Shown one piece after another: positions 1 through 9,080 of a stretch of 64,000 bases of DNA. The DNA is taken from positions 186,001 to 250,000 of the forward strand of contig CAWFXV010000030.1 of the NCBI GenBank assembly GCA_963819885.1, read 5' to 3'. Each line of letters begins with the position of its first letter. The stretch's first letter is position 1. Below the pieces are notes generated by a model that did not search any database, had not been told where the DNA came from, and saw only the letters and a program-made list of their open reading frames with translations. A program made the position numbers and the translations under genes. Source of the stretch: JACVRX01 sp963819885 (GTDB lineage: Bacteria; Actinomycetota; Actinomycetes; Jiangellales; Jiangellaceae).

Positions 1-1570
1 CCAGTTCGCGCGCGAGCTGGTCGGCCGCCTCGAACACCGCATCGTCTCGGCCGGCCGCCACGATGTGGACGTCGGCAGGCGCGACCTCCCGCGGCCAGCA
101 CAGGCCGGCATCGTCGTGGGTCTGCTCGGCGATTGCCGCGACCGCTCGAGACACGCCGATCCCGTAGGAGCCCATGGTGACGGTGACGAGCGTGCCGGTC
201 TCGTCGAGCACCTTGAGGTCCAGCGCCTGGGCAAACCACCGCCCGAGTTGGAAGATGTGCCCGATCTCGATCCCGCGAGCCAGCTCCAGCGGCCCGGAGC
301 CGTCGGGGGCAGGATCGCCGGCCTGGACATCGGCGGCCTCGATGGTGCCGTCTCCAGTGAAGTCACGCCCCGCCACCAGGTCGAAGACGTGGCGACCCGC
401 GGCGTTGGCGCCGGTGACCCAGCGGGTGCCGTCGACGACGCGAGGGTCGAGCAGATAGCGGATCTTCGCTGGGGCCTCGGCACCGAGGTATTGAGCTGCG
501 TCACCGGTGTCGAAAGTCGCCGGGCCGATGTACCCGCGTACGAGCGTCGGGTTGGTTGCGAACTCGGCGTCGGTGAAGGGTTCGACCTCGGCCGGCAACA
601 CGGCCGCCTCCAAGCGCTTGAGGTCGACCTCACGGTCACCTGGGAGCCCGACGATGAGCGGCTGCCTGGCGCCGTCGGGCTGGCGCAAGGTGAGGACGAC
701 GTTTTTCAACGTGTCCGACGCCGTCCAGGGCCGGTCCTCCCGGGGAAACCGCTTGTTGGCCAGCTCGACAAGGGTTTCGATCGTCGGGGTGTCGGGCGTG
801 TCCTCGACATGGGCGGGGGGGATGCCGTCGTACGGAAGCGGGCTCGGGGCCGGCGTCGTCACAGCCTCCACGTTCGCGGCGTAGCCACCGCTTGACCGCA
901 CGAAGGTGTCCTCACCGATATCACACGGTGCAAGGAACTCCTCGCTGGTGTTGCCGCCCATCGCCCCGGAGCTCGCCGCGACGATGACGAAGTCCAGGCC
1001 GAGCCGTTCGAACGTGCGGATGTACGCGCGGCGATGTCGCTCGTACGAGCGTTGCAGTCCCGCGTCGTCGACGTCGAACGAGTACGAGTCCTTCATCACG
1101 AACTCGCGCCCCCGCAGGATGCCGGCCCGCGGGCGGGCCTCGTCGCGATACTTGGTCTGGATCTGGTAGAGCGCGAGCGGCAGGTCCTTGTACGAGGAGT
1201 ACAGATCCTTCACGAGCAGCGTGAACAGCTCCTCATGCGTGGGGCCGAGCAGGTAGTCGCCACCCTTGCGATCATGCAGTCGGAAGATGCCGTCGCCATA
1301 GGTGGTCCACCGGCCGCTGGCCTCGTACGGTTCCCGCGGGATGAGCGCTGGGAAGTGCACCTCCTGCGCACCCGAGCGGTCCATTTCTTCCCGGATGACC
1401 TGCTCCACGTTGCGAAGAACCCGATAACCCAGCGGTAGCCAGGAGAAGATGCCCGGCGCTACCCGGCGGATGTACCCGGCCCGCACGAGCAGCCGATGGC
1501 TGGGCACCTCCGCGTCGACGGGGTCCTCGCGCAGGGTTCGCAGGAACAGCGTGGTCATCCGCAGGATCAC
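1..1570 (-). CDS. proS: Prolyl-tRNA synthetase, 3' end beyond the window
   Basis: Charges tRNA-Pro with proline in the cytoplasm. The first 523 residues are present; bacterial-type ProRS with an editing insertion is usually about 570-590 residues, so roughly the last 50 are missing. The N-terminus reads MTTLFLRTLRED followed by AEVPSHRLLVRAGYIRR, the class II ProRS signature, and the last visible part (VHIVAAGRDDAVFEAADQLA) is the anticodon-binding domain. GTG at 1570 is chosen because a GGAG lies 6-7 nt upstream; ATG at 1558 is too far from it. It is followed on its 5' side by capA, transcribed the same way. Confidence 0.95.
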   Translation of the reverse strand, partial: MILRMTTLFLRTLREDPVDAEVPSHRLLVRAGYIRRVAPGIFSWLPLGYRVLRNVEQVIREEMDRSGAQEVHFPALIPREPYEASGRWTTYGDGIFRLHDRKGGDYLLGPTHEELFTLLVKDLYSSYKDLPLALYQIQTKYRDEARPRAGILRGREFVMKDSYSFDVDDAGLQRSYERHRRAYIRTFERLGLDFVIVAASSGAMGGNTSEEFLAPCDIGEDTFVRSSGGYAANVEAVTTPAPSPLPYDGIPPAHVEDTPDTPTIETLVELANKRFPREDRPWTASDTLKNVVLTLRQPDGARQPLIVGLPGDREVDLKRLEAAVLPAEVEPFTDAEFATNPTLVRGYIGPATFDTGDAAQYLGAEAPAKIRYLLDPRVVDGTRWVTGANAAGRHVFDLVAGRDFTGDGTIEAADVQAGDPAPDGSGPLELARGIEIGHIFQLGRWFAQALDLKVLDETGTLVTVTMGSYGIGVSRAVAAIAEQTHDDAGLCWPREVAPADVHIVAAGRDDAVFEAADQLAREL

Positions 1571-1663
1571 GTGGATCTCCGTCTCGCGGTGCGGCCAGTT
1601 GACCGGGCGAGGATATCCAGCGCCGATCTGGGAGGTCGCCACCTTTCCCGGGAGGCAGTGCCG

Positions 1664-2887
1664 TCAGGGACGCAGCGGTGCGAGTCCCGCAATGTTCCCG
1701 CGACTGGTCACGACCGCGGTCGTGCGCGCCAGCGCTTCCTCGAGCCGAGCAGCACTCGTCGTGCCGGTATCGCCGGAGGCGAGCGCGGTCGGTACCACGA
1801 GCACTTCGATGGGGAACTCGTAGGTCTGGTACAGCGGCAGGTATTCCGCTGCTGTGACGACAAAGCGTCCGGTAGACCGATCTTCGGTGAACGTGAAGCG
1901 GGTGAGCAGTCCCTCCGACTTGGGTCCCTGCGGCTCGGCGTGATTGGCCATGAGATTGCCCATGCCATAGACCACCCACTCCCCGCCGATGTTCTCCATC
2001 GGCTGCACGACGTGGGCGTGATGGCCGAGCAACAAGTCGATATCTGGGGCCGCGATCAGCCGCGGTGCAAGGTCCAGTTGCTGCGCGTTGAGGTCATGAT
2101 CGAACTCGGTGCCCCAATGCAAAGCGACGACGACCACGTCGGCCCCTCGCTGCCGTGCCTTCGCTGCGTCGGCCCGGATTTTCTGCTCGTCGATCTCGTT
2201 CGCCCAGAACGTCTGCCCATTCGGGTACGGGATGCCGTTGAAGCCGTAGGTGTACGAAAGCAGCGCCAACCGAATCGCGCCCCCAGTCGTGGTCACGTCG
2301 ACGAGGGTCGTCTGAGCAGACTCCACCGGGGTGCGAGCCGAGCCGGCGTGCGCGATGCCCGCGGCGTCGAGAATTTCCAGAGTGCGCGCCACGCCGGCCG
2401 CACCCTGATCGAACGTGTGGTTCGACGCCGTGGAGCAGGCGTCATAACCGGTCGCTACCAGCGCAGACACAATCTGTGGCGGGCCTGAGAACGTGGGGTA
2501 TCCCGCGTACGGACCGCGCCGCGGAGCTAGCGGCACCTCGAGATGGCAGATCGCGACGTCGGCGGCTGAGACGACAGGAGCGATGTTCGCGAGCTGTGGG
2601 GTGAAGTCGAGGGGGTCGTTGCCCGAGGACTGCGCGTCCTGCTCAGCCTGGTGCCACAGTCGTTCATGCAGTAGGACGTCGCCGGTCCCGACCAGGGTGA
2701 ACGTCCGAGCCTCCGGCGTGGGAATAGGCGTCGATGTCGACGCTTCGGTGCGCGTCGGCGACGGCTCCCTAGACGGTTCGGTAGACGGTTCGTCGCCACC
2801 TGTGCACGCCGCGAGCACGAGGACTGCGGCAGCTGCGACAGGCAGACGGCCTTTCACCGGGACAGTGTGCGCTACCGCAGCCGCCAT
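1664..2887 (-). CDS. CapA-family (PGA_cap) lipoprotein
   Basis: Probable exported lipoprotein of the CapA/PgsA family, relatives of which act in poly-gamma-glutamate capsule synthesis and resemble metallophosphoesterases. A hydrophobic stretch ends in the lipobox LVLAAC with Cys at about residue 28, followed by a Ser/Thr/Pro/Glu-rich linker and a CapA domain (GTGDVLLHERL, then SNHTFDQG, ALHWGTEF, LLGHHAHVVQP, VYGMGNL). The conserved Asn-His and His-His pairs suggest a metal-binding fold. ATG 2887 has little spacing from its GAGG; GTG 2857 would give a more typical short signal peptide. No capsule genes lie nearby, so the substrate is unknown. Divergent from the hydrolase with 37 nt between. 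Confidence 0.85.
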   Translation of the reverse strand: MAAAVAHTVPVKGRLPVAAAAVLVLAACTGGDEPSTEPSREPSPTRTEASTSTPIPTPEARTFTLVGTGDVLLHERLWHQAEQDAQSSGNDPLDFTPQLANIAPVVSAADVAICHLEVPLAPRRGPYAGYPTFSGPPQIVSALVATGYDACSTASNHTFDQGAAGVARTLEILDAAGIAHAGSARTPVESAQTTLVDVTTTGGAIRLALLSYTYGFNGIPYPNGQTFWANEIDEQKIRADAAKARQRGADVVVVALHWGTEFDHDLNAQQLDLAPRLIAAPDIDLLLGHHAHVVQPMENIGGEWVVYGMGNLMANHAEPQGPKSEGLLTRFTFTEDRSTGRFVVTAAEYLPLYQTYEFPIEVLVVPTALASGDTGTTSAARLEEALARTTAVVTSRGNIAGLAPLRP

Positions 2888-2924
2888 CCTCGGATGGGAG
2901 CCACAAGAGATCTAGCATCGTGAT

Positions 2925-3731
2925 GTGATTGCGGGCCCGGGTATCCGCAGGGTGCGCCTCTCGACCGGAGTTACGGTTCCTTACCTCGAGCAGGGCGATC
3001 CGTCCGGGACGGCGGTGCTGCTCCTCCACGCCTGGGTGGAATCGTCAGGGTGCTTCGACCTCATGCTGTCGGCATTGCCCTTGACGTTGCATGTCTTCGC
3101 GATGGACCAGCGGGGCCACGGTGAGGCCGACAAGCCCGCCGACGGGTATGCCCTCGGGAACTTCGCCGAGGACATCGAGGCATTCATGGACGCAGTCAGC
3201 GTGCCGTCAGCGGTGCTCGTCGGGTCCTCGAGCGGTGGCTACGTCGCGCAACAGACTGCCGTCAACGCTCCGGATCGAATCAGGGGCTTGGTCCTTGTCG
3301 GCGCACCTCGCAGCTTGCAGGGCCGACCGGCCTTCGCCGACGAGGTGGATTCGCTGACCGATCCGATTGATCCGGCCTGGGTCGAAGACTCTCTGACGTG
3401 GTTCCCGCGCTATCACGACGTTCCCGACTGGTACATCGCGGACCGGATACGGGACGGTCTGCGTGTGCCCGCGCGCGTATGGCGGGCAGGACTCACCGGG
3501 CTCACCGCCGCCGTTCCGCCGTCGGAGTCCGGAACTATTACTGCGCCCACACTGATCATCTGGGGTGCGCGTGACGAACTGCTGCCGCGTGCGGATATGG
3601 ACGTACTCACGGCAGCGATACCGGCCGCCCGACTGGTGGTGTACGAGGACACCGGCCACCTCGTCGTGTGGGAGCAGCCCGAACGCGTTGCTGAGGATCT
3701 GGCGGATTTCGTGGCCGACCTCGAGCGCTGA
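2925..3731 (+). CDS. Alpha/beta-fold hydrolase
   Basis: Serine hydrolase of the alpha/beta fold, 268 residues, no signal peptide. The nucleophile elbow is GSSSGG near residue 98, the acid Asp sits in WGARDELLP and the catalytic His in DTGHLVVWEQP near the C-terminus; the oxyanion region is HAWVESS. The sequence resembles general esterase, haloperoxidase or lactonase-like members and no substrate can be inferred. GTG 2925 is the start (an upstream ATG is in another frame); its Shine-Dalgarno match is poor. Its stop is 2 nt from the end of the convergent GNAT gene. Confidence 0.85.
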   Translation: MIAGPGIRRVRLSTGVTVPYLEQGDPSGTAVLLLHAWVESSGCFDLMLSALPLTLHVFAMDQRGHGEADKPADGYALGNFAEDIEAFMDAVSVPSAVLVGSSSGGYVAQQTAVNAPDRIRGLVLVGAPRSLQGRPAFADEVDSLTDPIDPAWVEDSLTWFPRYHDVPDWYIADRIRDGLRVPARVWRAGLTGLTAAVPPSESGTITAPTLIIWGARDELLPRADMDVLTAAIPAARLVVYEDTGHLVVWEQPERVAEDLADFVADLER

Positions 3732-3733
3732 GG

Positions 3734-4582
3734 TCAGAACAGCACCGTGGCGAACTCCCCGATCTCCCGGAATCCCACGCGGCGATAGGCGGACCGGGCC
3801 GGGACGTTGTAGTCGTTGACGTACAGCGTGATGACCGGAGCGATCGCACGCTGCGCGTGTTCGACGACAGCGGCCATACCCGGCGCGCACAGCCCTTCTC
3901 CCCGCCGGTCCGGACGAACCCATACGCCCTGGACCTGGCAGGCCTGCGGTGTGCCCGCGCCGATCTCGGCCTTGAACAACACCTCGCCGTCCTCGAACCG
4001 GGCAAAGGCGCGCCCCGCGCGGACCATCTCCGCTACCCGAGCGCGGTAGTACGCCCCGCCGTCCTTGCCGACTGGGGAGATGCCGACCTCCTCGGAGAAC
4101 ATCGCGATACATGCAGGCAGGATGGTGTCGATCTCGTGCGGCCATACTCGGCGCACCAAGGGGTCCGCTGGCACTGCCGGCGGGTCAGCGATGGCAAGCA
4201 GCGGCTGATGGGGCCGCACCTCGCGAGCCGAGCCCCAGCTGGGTCGAAGCAGATCCCACATTGCCAGTACTGCTCCTGCGGGCCCGAGCATCGACGAGCA
4301 CCGCCGGCCGCGTCGGGCCGCCAGCTCGGCAAAGCTGCGGACGGCCTGAGCTGACGCCGCAACCGGCACCAGGTTTGCCCCGGAGTAACAGAGGGCGACC
4401 AGTTGCCCCGCCTCCCGGTATCCCCACAAGTCGCCACCCAACTGGTCCGGGGCGAGCCCAGACGAATGCACCCGGGATGCGACGAAGACATCGGCGATCG
4501 GATCGCGGCTGAGCAGGCCTAGCACCTCAGGTAGATCGGCCGGTTGCAAGCAACCGACGGCCGCAGTCGTCGTCTCGAGCAC
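3734..4582 (-). CDS. GNAT-family N-acetyltransferase with N-terminal DUF4081-like domain
   Basis: 282-residue acetyltransferase. The C-terminal half carries the acetyl-CoA loop VWVRPDRRGEGLCAPGM (R-x-x-G-x-G type) and the final beta strand YRRVGFREIGEFATVLF. The N-terminal half (PADLPEVLGLLSRDP and onward) matches the domain found in the mycobacterial neighbour of ispG (Rv2867c type). It ends the ispG operon: the ispG stop is 5 nt upstream of its ATG, so the two are probably cotranscribed. The acceptor is unknown. Confidence 0.88.
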   Translation of the reverse strand: MLETTTAAVGCLQPADLPEVLGLLSRDPIADVFVASRVHSSGLAPDQLGGDLWGYREAGQLVALCYSGANLVPVAASAQAVRSFAELAARRGRRCSSMLGPAGAVLAMWDLLRPSWGSAREVRPHQPLLAIADPPAVPADPLVRRVWPHEIDTILPACIAMFSEEVGISPVGKDGGAYYRARVAEMVRAGRAFARFEDGEVLFKAEIGAGTPQACQVQGVWVRPDRRGEGLCAPGMAAVVEHAQRAIAPVITLYVNDYNVPARSAYRRVGFREIGEFATVLF

Positions 4583-4587
4583 GGGGA

Positions 4588-5751
4588 TCAGCTCACGGTG
4601 ACCGTGGGTGGGCCAGACCCGGCGCCGGCGGCCTCCAATTCCGAGGCGAGCCGCATGGCCTCGTCGATCAGGGTCTCGACGATCTGCGCCTCGGGCACCG
4701 TTCTGACCACCTCGCCCTTGACGAAGATCTGGCCCTTGCCATTGCCCGACGCAACACCGAGATCGGCCTCACGCGCCTCACCCGGGCCGTTGACGACACA
4801 ACCCATGACCGCGACTCGGAGCGGGACCTCCATCCCCTCCAGGCCAGCGGTCACGCGGTCGGCCAGGGTGTAGACGTCGACCTGAGCCCGTCCGCAGGAC
4901 GGGCAGGACACGATCTCCAGCTTGCGTTCGCGCAGATTCAGCGACTGCAGGATCTGCAGGCCGACCTTGACCTCTTCGACGGGAGGCGCGGACAGGGAGA
5001 CCCGAATGGTGTCGCCGATCCCCCGGGAGAGCAGCGCACCAAAAGCAACAGCCGATTTGACGGTTCCCTGGAACGCCGGGCCGGCCTCGGTCACGCCGAG
5101 GTGCAACGGCCAGTCGCCGCGCTCGGCCAGCAGCTCGTACGCACGGACCATGACGACCGGATCGTGGTGTTTGACCGAGATCTTGAAGTCGTGGAAGTCG
5201 TGCTCTTCGAACAGCGATGCTTCCCACACCGCGGACTCGACCAGCGCCTCCGCAGTGGCCTTGCCGTACTTCTCCAGCAACCGCGGGTCCAGCGAACCGG
5301 CGTTGACACCGATCCGGATCGAGACCCCGGCGTCGGCCGCTGCGCGCGCGATCGAAGCGACCTGGTCGTCGAACTTGCGGATGTTGCCGGGGTTCACTCG
5401 GACGCCGGCACACCCGGCGTCGATCGCAGCGAACACGTACTTCGGCTGGAAGTGGATGTCGGCGATTACCGGAATCTGCGACTTGCGGGCGATCGCCGGC
5501 AACGCCTCCGCGTCGTCCTGGCTGGGACAAGCGACCCGGACGATGTCGCATCCGGTGGCGGTGAGCTCGGCGATCTGCTGGAGAGTCGCGTCGACATCGG
5601 TGGTCGGCGTGGTCGTCATCGACTGCACGCTGACGGGTGCGTCGCCGCCGACGTCGACCTTGCCGACGCGGATCTTGCGCGACGCCCGGCGGGGTGCGAG
5701 CACGGGTGCCGGCACGGCGGGCATGCCCAACTGGACGCTCATAGCGTCCAT
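4588..5751 (-). CDS. ispG: 4-hydroxy-3-methylbut-2-enyl diphosphate synthase
   Basis: Penultimate enzyme of the MEP isoprenoid pathway: reductively converts MEcPP to HMBPP using a [4Fe-4S] cluster. Cluster ligands are visible as C283 and C286 in SCPSCGR, C318 in VMGCVVNGPGE and E325. The TIM-barrel part opens with VSVQSMTTTPT. 387 residues is normal for actinobacterial GcpE. ATG 5751 is used; a second in-frame ATG lies 9 nt inside. It sits 12 nt downstream of the rip1 homologue and close to dxr, an order shared with mycobacteria. Confidence 0.97.
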   Translation of the reverse strand: MDAMSVQLGMPAVPAPVLAPRRASRKIRVGKVDVGGDAPVSVQSMTTTPTTDVDATLQQIAELTATGCDIVRVACPSQDDAEALPAIARKSQIPVIADIHFQPKYVFAAIDAGCAGVRVNPGNIRKFDDQVASIARAAADAGVSIRIGVNAGSLDPRLLEKYGKATAEALVESAVWEASLFEEHDFHDFKISVKHHDPVVMVRAYELLAERGDWPLHLGVTEAGPAFQGTVKSAVAFGALLSRGIGDTIRVSLSAPPVEEVKVGLQILQSLNLRERKLEIVSCPSCGRAQVDVYTLADRVTAGLEGMEVPLRVAVMGCVVNGPGEAREADLGVASGNGKGQIFVKGEVVRTVPEAQIVETLIDEAMRLASELEAAGAGSGPPTVTVS

Positions 5752-5763
5752 TGTCGGGGTATC

Positions 5764-7098
5764 TCAGCCAGAGAGCCGGACCGGGTTGACGATGTCGGCG
5801 TAAAGCAACAGCGCGCTCATGCCGATGAGCACCGCCGCTACCCCGTAAGCAAGGGGCAGTGCCTTCGCGACGTCGACGGGCTTCGGCTTGGGTCCGCCGG
5901 TCAGCTTGGCGTACCCGAGCTTGATGCCCTCCCAGATCGCACCCGCCGCGTGGCCGCCGTCGAGCGGCAGCAGTGGGATGAGGTTGAACAGCGCGATCGC
6001 CATGTTGAAGCTCGCCAGCAACAGGACGAAGGTGGCGATCCGGGCGTCGACGTCGACCTCGGCAGTCGCGATCTCACCGCCGATCCGGCCGGCGCCGACG
6101 ATGCCGATGGGCCCGGTGAGATCCCGTTCCTCACCGCCGAAGGCGGCCTGCCAGACGCCGACCATCTTCTGCGGGATGGAGACGACAGCCGTGGCCGTCT
6201 GCGCCGTGAAGTCGCCCAGCCAGGTCACCGCGCTGCCGACGTCCTCGGGCACAAACTCCTGAGTAGGGGCGATGCCGAGGAATCCGACGGTGACGAGCTC
6301 ATCGGTGGCTTCTCGATATCCGTCCTCGTCGGCCGCCCCGAGGGCGTGCCGATCGGTCGTGATGAGGACAGGCGTGAGGGTCAGCTCCTGACCGTTTCGT
6401 TCGACGACGACCTCGACCGCTCCGGCCTGGTGGTCGCGGATCAAGTCCTGGGCGACGCTCCACGAGCTCACGGGTTCGCCGTCGAAGGAGACCAACCGGT
6501 CTCCGGGCCGGAACCCAGCCTCCGCGGCCGGCGTCTCCGGGTCGGCAGCGGTGCACGGCCGGTTGCCGTCGGCCACCGGGATGACGCATGCCGACACCTC
6601 GCTGACGACTGGGCGCAGTTCGGGCTCGGTGGGATTGCCGTAGATCATCAGAACAGCGCCGGCCAGCACGGCGGCGATGAGGACGTTCATCGCCGGACCG
6701 CCGAGCATGACGATGAGCTTCTTCCACCAGGCCTTGCGGTAGAAGACCCGGTCCTCATCGCCAGGCTTGATCTCCTCCTTCGACGCGCGGCGCGCGTCCT
6801 CGATCAATGCCTGGAACGGTCCAGTGCTCGCCCGGCGCAAATGCCGCGGATCGTCGCCCGGCTCCGGCGGGAACATGCCGACCATGCGCACGTAGCCGCC
6901 CAACGGGACGGCCTTGAACCCATACTCCGTCCCTCCCCGGTGGCGTGACCACACCGTGCGCCCGAAGCCCACCATGTACTGGCTGACCTTGATGCCGAAC
7001 AGCTTGGCCGGCACCAGGTGACCGATTTCGTGTAGCGCGATCGAGAGCAGCAACCCGACGGCGAAGGCCAGGATGCCCACGACGGTCAGCCAGTCCAC
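5764..7098 (-). CDS. rip1: M50 site-2-type intramembrane metalloprotease (Rip1/RseP-like)
   Basis: Membrane zinc protease that cuts transmembrane anti-sigma factors and other single-pass proteins within the bilayer. The zinc motif HEIGH is at residues 23-27 in the first membrane helix, and the third ligand region NLIPLLPLDGGH lies in a C-terminal helix. A PDZ domain is centred on EAGFRPGDRLVSFDGEPV. About four membrane segments are seen (first 25 residues, KLIVMLGGPAMNVLIAAVLAG, the DGGH segment and the C-terminal end). It lies between dxr (14 nt) and ispG (12 nt), as in mycobacteria. Confidence 0.95.
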   Translation of the reverse strand: MDWLTVVGILAFAVGLLLSIALHEIGHLVPAKLFGIKVSQYMVGFGRTVWSRHRGGTEYGFKAVPLGGYVRMVGMFPPEPGDDPRHLRRASTGPFQALIEDARRASKEEIKPGDEDRVFYRKAWWKKLIVMLGGPAMNVLIAAVLAGAVLMIYGNPTEPELRPVVSEVSACVIPVADGNRPCTAADPETPAAEAGFRPGDRLVSFDGEPVSSWSVAQDLIRDHQAGAVEVVVERNGQELTLTPVLITTDRHALGAADEDGYREATDELVTVGFLGIAPTQEFVPEDVGSAVTWLGDFTAQTATAVVSIPQKMVGVWQAAFGGEERDLTGPIGIVGAGRIGGEIATAEVDVDARIATFVLLLASFNMAIALFNLIPLLPLDGGHAAGAIWEGIKLGYAKLTGGPKPKPVDVAKALPLAYGVAAVLIGMSALLLYADIVNPVRLSG

Positions 7099-7112
7099 CT
7101 ACCCGCTCGCCT

Positions 7113-8315
7113 TCATCGTCGAAGCACCTCCCGGGCGCGGTGGCGCGCCCAGGTCTCGGCAGCAAGAACGTCTTCGACACCGCGGACGTTCCCGACCGCG
7201 CCGGCTCCGACGTGCTCGGAGACCACCTCGGCGACCGTGTCCACGATGCCGAGAAATGGCAGACGACCGTCGAGGAACGCCGCGACGCACTCCTCGTCGG
7301 CCGCGTTGAAGACCGCTGGAGCCGTACCGCCCAAGGCACCGACCTCTCGAGCCAGCGCAACAGCAGGGAACGCTTCGTCGTCGAGCGGCAGGAACTGCCA
7401 CGTCTGGGCCGTCGTCCAGTCACAGGCCAGCGCGGCGTCTCCCACCCGATCCGGCCAGGCCAGCCCGAGGGCGATCGGAATCCGCATATCCGGCGGGCTT
7501 GCCTGCGCGAGCGTCGAACCGTCGATGAACTCGACCATCGAGTGCACCATCGACTGGGGATGCACGACCACCTCGATGGCATCGAAGGGAATTCCGAACA
7601 GCAGGTGCGCCTCGATGACCTCCAGGCCCTTGTTGACCAACGTGGCGGAGTTCACCGTGACCAGCGGCCCCATGTTCCAGGTCGGATGGGCCAACGCCTG
7701 CTTCGGCGTGATCTCGCCGAGCGTGTCGCGCTGGCGGCCCCGGAACGGACCGCCGCTCGCGGTGAGGATCAGCCGGCGGACTTCGTCCCGGCGGCCGCCC
7801 CGCAGGCACTGCGCGAGCGCAGAGTGCTCCGAATCGACGGGGACGATCTGCCCGGGCTGCGCCGCCGCCACGACCAGCGGCCCGCCGACGATCAGCGATT
7901 CCTTGTTGGCCAGTGCCAGCTGCCGCCCGGAGGCTAATGCCGCAAGCGTGGGCCGAAGTCCGATCGAGCCCGTAATGGCGTTCAGCACCACGTCACATTC
8001 ATGGGCGGCGATCTCGGTCACGGCATCCGGACCGCCGAGCACCTTGGGCACCGCGTACTCCCCCGCGCTGAAGCCACGGTGCTGTGCTTCGCGGTAGAAG
8101 GCTAGTAGCAGATCCTCCGCCGCTCCCGCCCGTGCGACCGCCACGACGTCGACTCCGAGCTCGAGAGCCTGAGCTGCGAGCATCGCGGGATTCGAGCCGC
8201 CCGCGGCGAGACCGACGGCCCGGAACTTGTCCGGATTGCGCTTCACGATGTCGATAGCCTGGGTACCGACCGAACCCGTCGACCCGAGGATCACGACTTC
8301 TCGCGGCCCGCCCAT
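7113..8315 (-). CDS. dxr: 1-deoxy-D-xylulose 5-phosphate reductoisomerase
   Basis: Converts DXP to MEP with NADPH, the first committed step of the isoprenoid pathway shared with ispG in the same run. The nucleotide-binding motif GSTGSVG is at residues 10-16; NKESLIVGG, PVDSEHSAL and the HPTWNMG region carry the metal and substrate contacts; HPQSMVHSMVEF is also diagnostic. The open frame extends upstream to 8417, but ATG 8315 gives the conserved N-terminus and has a G-rich Shine-Dalgarno about 10 nt upstream. Length is then 400 residues, as usual. Confidence 0.96.
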   Translation of the reverse strand: MGGPREVVILGSTGSVGTQAIDIVKRNPDKFRAVGLAAGGSNPAMLAAQALELGVDVVAVARAGAAEDLLLAFYREAQHRGFSAGEYAVPKVLGGPDAVTEIAAHECDVVLNAITGSIGLRPTLAALASGRQLALANKESLIVGGPLVVAAAQPGQIVPVDSEHSALAQCLRGGRRDEVRRLILTASGGPFRGRQRDTLGEITPKQALAHPTWNMGPLVTVNSATLVNKGLEVIEAHLLFGIPFDAIEVVVHPQSMVHSMVEFIDGSTLAQASPPDMRIPIALGLAWPDRVGDAALACDWTTAQTWQFLPLDDEAFPAVALAREVGALGGTAPAVFNAADEECVAAFLDGRLPFLGIVDTVAEVVSEHVGAGAVGNVRGVEDVLAAETWARHRAREVLRR

Positions 8316-8456
8316 GCCGTCATTGTCCCCCCGATCCGCCGTTGCCGGATGGGACCGCCAGCGACGATTGCTTGCCCGGCGCCTTGAACCGACGGCGGCC
8401 CCCATACGTGGTCCCACGTGGATCGTGTCTTGACCACAGGAGGAGGCACCGGGGTG

Positions 8457-9005
8457 ATGGATCGGCGTTGGAGCAGAGCACTCACAGCGGGCGCGGCCGC
8501 CGCCGTGATCGTGGGCGGCACATTTGCCGTCGCGAGTGGCAACGACGGCAGTGTCGGACGCAACAACTTCTCCGAACAGCTCAGCGGGTACCAGGAGGAC
8601 CCACTGGTGCTGTCGACGACGGGCACCGGCCAGTTCCGGGCTCGGATCAGCTCCACAGGTCAGGAGATCTCCTACACGCTGAGCTACTCAGAGCTCGAAG
8701 GCACCGTTACCCAGGCGCACATCCACCTTGGCGGGCGCCACCAGAGCGGCGGCATCAGCGTGTTCTTCTGCTCGAACCTCGGCAATGGGCCGGCCGGCAC
8801 GCAGGCATGCCCCGCCGCACCGGCCACGATCGAGGGCGTCATCGTTCCGGCCGATGTCATCGGTCCGGCTGGTCAAGGCATTACGGCCGGTCAGTTCGAC
8901 GAGTTGGTCCGGGCCATCCGCGAGGGCACGACGTATGCCAACGTGCACACCACGCTCTACCCAGGCGGCGAGATCCGAGCACAGCTCGGCGATCACGCCC
9001 ACTGA
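8457..9005 (+). CDS. Exported CHRD-domain protein
   Basis: 182-residue secreted protein. The N-terminus has Arg residues followed by a hydrophobic segment (AGAAAAVIVGGTFAVA), a signal peptide. The rest is a CHRD domain: GTGQFRARISSTGQEISYTL, then QAHIHLGG, GGISVFFCSN and NVHTTLYPGGEIRAQL. CHRD domains were defined in chordin; bacterial members are of unknown role. AGGAGG at 8441-8446 favours ATG 8457 or GTG 8454 over the GTG at 8418. Monocistronic, divergent from dxr, and closed by a strong hairpin. Confidence 0.85.
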   Translation: MDRRWSRALTAGAAAAVIVGGTFAVASGNDGSVGRNNFSEQLSGYQEDPLVLSTTGTGQFRARISSTGQEISYTLSYSELEGTVTQAHIHLGGRHQSGGISVFFCSNLGNGPAGTQACPAAPATIEGVIVPADVIGPAGQGITAGQFDELVRAIREGTTYANVHTTLYPGGEIRAQLGDHAH

Positions 9006-9036
9006 CGGGGCCCATAACCGGGGGGCGGGGGCTCCG

Positions 9037-9080
9037 CTCGACGTTCCCGCCCTGGCTCACGCCAGGGCGGGAACGTCGAG
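9037..9080. terminator. Perfect 20-bp inverted repeat, probable bidirectional terminator
   Basis: Arms 9037-9056 and 9061-9080 are exact reverse complements with a 4-nt loop (TCAC). It lies just after the CHRD gene (+) and at the very 3' end of the frameshifted LD-carboxypeptidase gene (-). The loop contains the restored stop codon of the latter and one arm encodes its last residues. There is no U-tract, as is common for actinobacterial terminators. Confidence 0.75.

Noticed and set aside
5101..6948. 615-codon plus-strand open frame
   Set aside because: Antisense to ispG and the M50 protease; Arg/Asp-rich composition typical of the complement of high-GC genes, with no domain.
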